Assembly: GCA_035561075.1 (NCBI GenBank)
Contig: DATMYF010000137.1
Span: forward strand, 6,651-70,650
Length of the DNA: 64,000 nucleotides
From: JAMCRM01 sp035561075
Lineage (GTDB): Bacteria > Acidobacteriota > Terriglobia > Bryobacterales > Bryobacteraceae
Direction of reading: 5' to 3'
This document shows positions 58,622-64,000 of this stretch, one piece after another. The stretch's first letter is position 1. Each line of letters starts with the position of its first letter. The translations under genes and the position numbers were made by a program. The notes under the pieces were generated by a model. The model made no database searches and had not been told where the DNA came from. It was given only the letters and a program-made list of their open reading frames with translations.

Positions 58622-60301
58622 ATGCTCGCTCGGCTCTGGCCTGTTTTCGTGCTGGTGGCCCAGGTTCTCCCGGCCGCATCCGGCGTGCCGATGGACAGCC
58701 GCACGGAGGCCCGCATCCGTGCGGCGGTGGATGCCTTCCCCGGTGCTGTCTGTCTCTACGCCAAAAACCTGGACACCGGCCAGGCGTTCGGAATCCGCCA
58801 GGACCGGCGTGTCCGCACCGCCAGCACCATCAAGCTCCCCATCATGGCCGCGGTCTTCTCCGCCGTGGCCCAGGGCAAAGTCAGGTGGGAGGATGTGTCT
58901 GTTCTGCGGGAAGCCGACAAAGTCGCAGGTTCGGGCGTCCTACAGGAGCTCTCGGACGGCACCCGCCTGACCCTTCGCGACCTCGTTCGCCTGATGATCG
59001 TGGTCAGCGACAACACCGCCACGAACCTCGTGCTCGACCGCGTTCCCGCAGATTTCGTCAACGCCGAAATGGCGGCGATCGGGCTCCGGGACACCCGCGT
59101 TTTGCGGAAGGTGTTGGTCACCGGCACGCCGTCGGGCCAAAGCCGCGAAGGCCTCATGCCGGAGTTTCAGCGCTTCGGCCTGGGCGTCAGCACGCCGCGC
59201 GAGATGGCCGTCCTGCTCGAGCGTATCGAACGCGACGAAGTGGTCAGTCCGGAAGCCTCCCGGGAGATGCTCGCCATCCTGCGCCGCCAGCAGTTCAAGG
59301 ACGGCATCGGCCGGCGCCTTCCCGATAGCGACGTCGCCAGCAAATCCGGCTCGCTCAACCGCCTCCGCAGCGACGTCGGCCTGGTCTACTCGCGCGGCGG
59401 TAGAATCGCCCTGGCCATCACGGTGGACGACATGCTACGCACCGACTACTCCCCCGAGAATGCCGGCACCGTCCTGATTTCCGAACTTACCGGAATGCTC
59501 GTCCAGGGGCTCTCGGGGCGCGTGGATGACCTGGGCGCCCCGGGGAGAATTGTCCAACTCCAGGGCCCTGTCGATCACCCGCAGGGGATCGAGGTTGCCG
59601 GCGGCCGCCTGTGGGTTACCTGGGTGGATCGCAAGGCGCGTACAGGACACCTTGGTGAATTCGACCTCTCAACCGGAAAGCTGCTGCGTTCCGTCCCTGT
59701 CCACAGAGGTGAGCGCTACCACCCCGGCGGACTCGCGGCCGAAGGCGACTCCCTCTGGCTACCCGTCGCCGAATACAAGCGCGACGGCTCCACCCTGATC
59801 GAGCGCCGCAGCATGAAGACGCTCGAAATCGAAGCCGAATTCGAGGTGCCGGACCACATAGGCTGCGTCGCCGCCGCTCCCGGACGGCTCTATGGAGGCA
59901 ACTGGGACGCCCGCCGGATCTACACGTGGGACCCTGCCGGCCGCCTGCTCGCCACGCGTGAGAATCCCGTGGGCACCCGCTTCCAGGACCTAAAGTTTTC
60001 AGACGGCCTTCTGGTAGGCGGCGGCTTGCGGGCGGAAGGCGGCTCCATCGACTGGCTCGACCCGGCGGACCTGCGGCTCATCGAGAGAACCCGGGCAGGG
60101 AAGACCGACCGTGGCGTCACCCTCACCCACGAAGGCATGGCGCTCGCCGGCGGCCGCATCTATCTCCTGCCCGAGGATTCTCCCGGCCGGTTGTTTGTCT
60201 TCGCTAGGCCCCCTTCCCAGCCCCTCCAAACATCGCCTTCATCCGTGCCTCCATCTCCTCGGCCGTTGGCTCCTCCACGTGCGTCGCGATCCCCCAACTG
60301 A
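58622..60301 (+). CDS. Class A beta-lactamase-like serine hydrolase fused to a propeller domain
   Basis: The 559-residue protein has a signal peptide (about residues 1-20), a class A beta-lactamase/PBP-like domain with S68-T-I-K71, S129-D-N131 and K241-S-G, and a C-terminal domain of beta-propeller type (about residues 305-530, from A-P-G-R-I-V-Q-L-Q-G-P-V-D-H-P-Q-G-I onwards). The standard omega-loop E-x2-L-N is not present; Glu181 in M-P-E-F-Q-R-F-G-L-G is the only candidate. It might be a carboxypeptidase or a beta-lactamase. The last 98 bases (a Pro/Ser/Arg-rich tail) lie antisense to the end of the VOC gene. Confidence 0.78.
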   Translation: MLARLWPVFVLVAQVLPAASGVPMDSRTEARIRAAVDAFPGAVCLYAKNLDTGQAFGIRQDRRVRTASTIKLPIMAAVFSAVAQGKVRWEDVSVLREADKVAGSGVLQELSDGTRLTLRDLVRLMIVVSDNTATNLVLDRVPADFVNAEMAAIGLRDTRVLRKVLVTGTPSGQSREGLMPEFQRFGLGVSTPREMAVLLERIERDEVVSPEASREMLAILRRQQFKDGIGRRLPDSDVASKSGSLNRLRSDVGLVYSRGGRIALAITVDDMLRTDYSPENAGTVLISELTGMLVQGLSGRVDDLGAPGRIVQLQGPVDHPQGIEVAGGRLWVTWVDRKARTGHLGEFDLSTGKLLRSVPVHRGERYHPGGLAAEGDSLWLPVAEYKRDGSTLIERRSMKTLEIEAEFEVPDHIGCVAAAPGRLYGGNWDARRIYTWDPAGRLLATRENPVGTRFQDLKFSDGLLVGGGLRAEGGSIDWLDPADLRLIERTRAGKTDRGVTLTHEGMALAGGRIYLLPEDSPGRLFVFARPPSQPLQTSPSSVPPSPRPLAPPRASRSPN

Positions 60302-60683
60302 AGCCGAACGGATCCCGCACGAGCCCATACCGGTCACCCCAGAACTGGTTATCGAGCGGCATGGTCACCTGGCACCCGGCCTCCGTGGCGCGCTTGAAGG
60401 CGGCATCCGCGTCGGGCACGTAGATGTGCAGGTTGAAAGGCCAGCGGCCCTCGGCGATGGGTGACCCGGCGTATTCCGGGAAGTCATCGTTTAGCATCAG
60501 GATGGAATCCCCGATACGCACCTCGGCGTGCATCAACCGCCCGTCCGGCCCTGCCATGCGGCCCAACTCCACGGCCCCGAACGCCTGCTTGAGAAAATCC
60601 AGGTACTTCGCCGCGCCATTTACGGAAATGTGCGGCGTGATCGTCCGGAACCCCTCCGGAATCGGCTTGATTGTTTTAGCCAT
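60204..60683 (-). CDS. VOC (glyoxalase/bleomycin-resistance/PhnB-like) protein
   Basis: The 159-residue protein begins G-F-R-T-I-T-P-H-I-S-V-N-G-A-A-K-Y, the PhnB-like pattern, has HAEVRIGDSILMLNDD, and a second half with FNLHIYVPDADAAFKRATEAG, D-R-Y-G-L-V-R-D-P-F-G and a helical tail. These enzymes bind metals or substrates between two beta-alpha modules; the activity here is unknown. Its 3' end overlaps the beta-lactamase fusion. Confidence 0.85.
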   Translation of the reverse strand: MAKTIKPIPEGFRTITPHISVNGAAKYLDFLKQAFGAVELGRMAGPDGRLMHAEVRIGDSILMLNDDFPEYAGSPIAEGRWPFNLHIYVPDADAAFKRATEAGCQVTMPLDNQFWGDRYGLVRDPFGFSWGIATHVEEPTAEEMEARMKAMFGGAGKGA

Positions 60684-60778
60684 TCAGCATCCTCCTCGAA
60701 ACACAATACCCGAGAGGCCCGGCAACTTGCGTGCGGAAACGCACGATTCGCCCAATGGGTTCTCCATAGCCCCGCCGC

Positions 60779-60784
60779 TATAAT
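60779..60784 (+). promoter_or_regulatory. Exact TATAAT -10 element of acnA
   Basis: TATAAT is followed by eleven bases and ATG 60796. The mRNA leader would be about four bases, too short for a Shine-Dalgarno. A weak -35 region cannot be assigned. Confidence 0.5.
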
Positions 60785-60795
60785 TAGACCAGCCT

Positions 60796-63471
<2,676 letters not shown>

Positions 63472-63477
63472 AAAGCA

Positions 63478-63506
63478 GGGGGTCAGGGGCACAACCCCTA
63501 ACCCCC
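63478..63506 (+). terminator. GC-rich hairpin between convergent genes
   Basis: GGGGGT-C-AGGGG (63478-63489), CACAA loop, CCCCT-A-ACCCCC (63495-63506). The stem is 11 paired bases with one mismatch. No T tract follows, so any terminating action would be weak or bidirectional. It separates acnA and the convergent oxidase-like gene. Confidence 0.45.
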
Positions 63507-63511
63507 GACCG

Positions 63512-64000
63512 CTATTCCCGAGCCCCGCGCGTCCCCTTTGTGGACGCGCTCCACGCCTGTGTCACCAGGCCCGACACCATTGCTTCCCGGCGCAATTGCT
63601 CCACTGTCTCGGCTGCCTTTTTGCCCGCGATGAACGCGTGGTCCGAATTGTAGTACTCCCACTCGCTGTAACGCCCCGCCAGCACGATGCCGCGCTCCAG
63701 CAGCCATTCCCGGATCGCCGCTACGCTCTTAGCGCGCCCATGGTCGTACACCACGTACGCGTATGGCAGGTCGCACTGGGCTGTTGCCAGGATCGTATCG
63801 TCGGGACCAATAATCCCCACTTTCCGGCAGTCCTCGATACAGCGATTCACCAGTGCGTTGCCCTCCGCCGGCAGTGGCTTGTGCTCCGAGTATGTGATCT
63901 CGCACGTCAGCCCGAAGCCGCCCGGCGGATTGCAGTGCGGGCTCGCATTCCCCTGCACGAAAATGCGGTGGAACACGGTGTCCTCCGGGTAGTAGATCCA
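63512..64000 (-). CDS. C-terminal part of an FAD-dependent amine-oxidase-like protein (5' end outside window)
   Basis: The frame is open to the right edge, so this is the C-terminal 162 codons of a larger gene. The visible part reads W-I-Y-Y-P-E-D-T-V-F-H-R-I-F-V-Q-G-N-A-S, then L-T-C-E-I-T-Y-S-E, and G-R-Y-S-E-W-E-Y-Y-N-S-D-H-A-F-I-A-G, the pattern of protoporphyrinogen-oxidase or UDP-galactopyranose-mutase-like amine oxidoreductases. Many such genes are found in polysaccharide clusters. The exact substrate cannot be told from this fragment. Confidence 0.7.
   Translation of the reverse strand, partial: WIYYPEDTVFHRIFVQGNASPHCNPPGGFGLTCEITYSEHKPLPAEGNALVNRCIEDCRKVGIIGPDDTILATAQCDLPYAYVVYDHGRAKSVAAIREWLLERGIVLAGRYSEWEYYNSDHAFIAGKKAAETVEQLRREAMVSGLVTQAWSASTKGTRGARE

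Overview
The window reads as chromosomal DNA of a GC-rich, Gram-negative-type (diderm) bacterium, most likely an Acidobacteriota member of the Bryobacterales/Solibacter kind. This is inferred from gene content, not from any search: LpxC and several outer-membrane proteins indicate an LPS outer membrane; a GWxTD-domain protein, an outer-membrane protein with a carboxypeptidase-regulatory-like N-terminus, and a tonB-exbB-exbD-exbD-TPR lipoprotein operon are typical of that phylum; flbD-motA-motB indicates flagellar motility. No rRNA, tRNA, CRISPR array, insertion sequence or prophage was seen.

Layout. 1-8.3 kb: tgt-yajC-secD-secF (queuosine insertion into tRNA and Sec export), then a TonB energy-transduction operon ending in a TPR lipoprotein and a terminator. 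8.3-14.3 kb: stringent-response and RNA-linked housekeeping genes (rel, DUF971, DksA-like, hfq, hflX, pgsA). 14.2-19.6 kb: a convergent RodZ-like gene, then a tightly coupled cassette of glycosyltransferase, two SAM methyltransferases, a glutaminyl-cyclase-like metalloenzyme and truB. 19.6-33.1 kb: mixed single genes and short operons (crcB, MFS, trxB, ridA, amidohydrolase, FabF-like KAS, FkbM methyltransferase, MBL hydrolase, rimO-yacG-pgpA, an NHL-type propeller protein, cinA). 33.1-33.9 kb: a small zinc-finger protein and a hicA(frameshifted)-hicB toxin-antitoxin pair. 33.9-42.2 kb: polA, lpxC, an M20 dipeptidase, a STAS protein, a radical SAM enzyme, and hpt coupled to an unusual kinase-like/nuclease fusion. 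42.2-46 kb: a large FAD oxidoreductase and flbD-motA-motB. 46-55.7 kb: an alcohol dehydrogenase, a four-gene operon of three membrane-fusion proteins plus one MacB/FtsX-type permease without its ATPase, an outer-membrane protein and a GWxTD protein. 55.9-64 kb: a hybrid histidine kinase, a class A beta-lactamase-like protein fused to a propeller domain, a VOC protein, aconitase and an edge-truncated FAD amine-oxidase-like gene.

The most interesting window-wide pattern is at gene starts. Many first-in-transcript genes (tgt, rel, polA, M20 peptidase, STAS gene, FAD oxidoreductase, beta-lactamase fusion, and probably cinA and hicA) have a TATAAT-like hexamer ending 6-9 nt before the start codon and no Shine-Dalgarno sequence. 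That would place transcription starts on or next to the start codon, giving leaderless mRNAs. Genes inside operons instead use clear Shine-Dalgarno sites or ATGA/GTGA stop-start overlaps. Other points for a second look are two frameshifted genes, the kinase/nuclease fusion coupled to hpt, the ATPase-less efflux operon, the bacterial enzyme resembling animal glutaminyl cyclase, the hflX start problem, and a candidate sigma-28 promoter before the stator operon.
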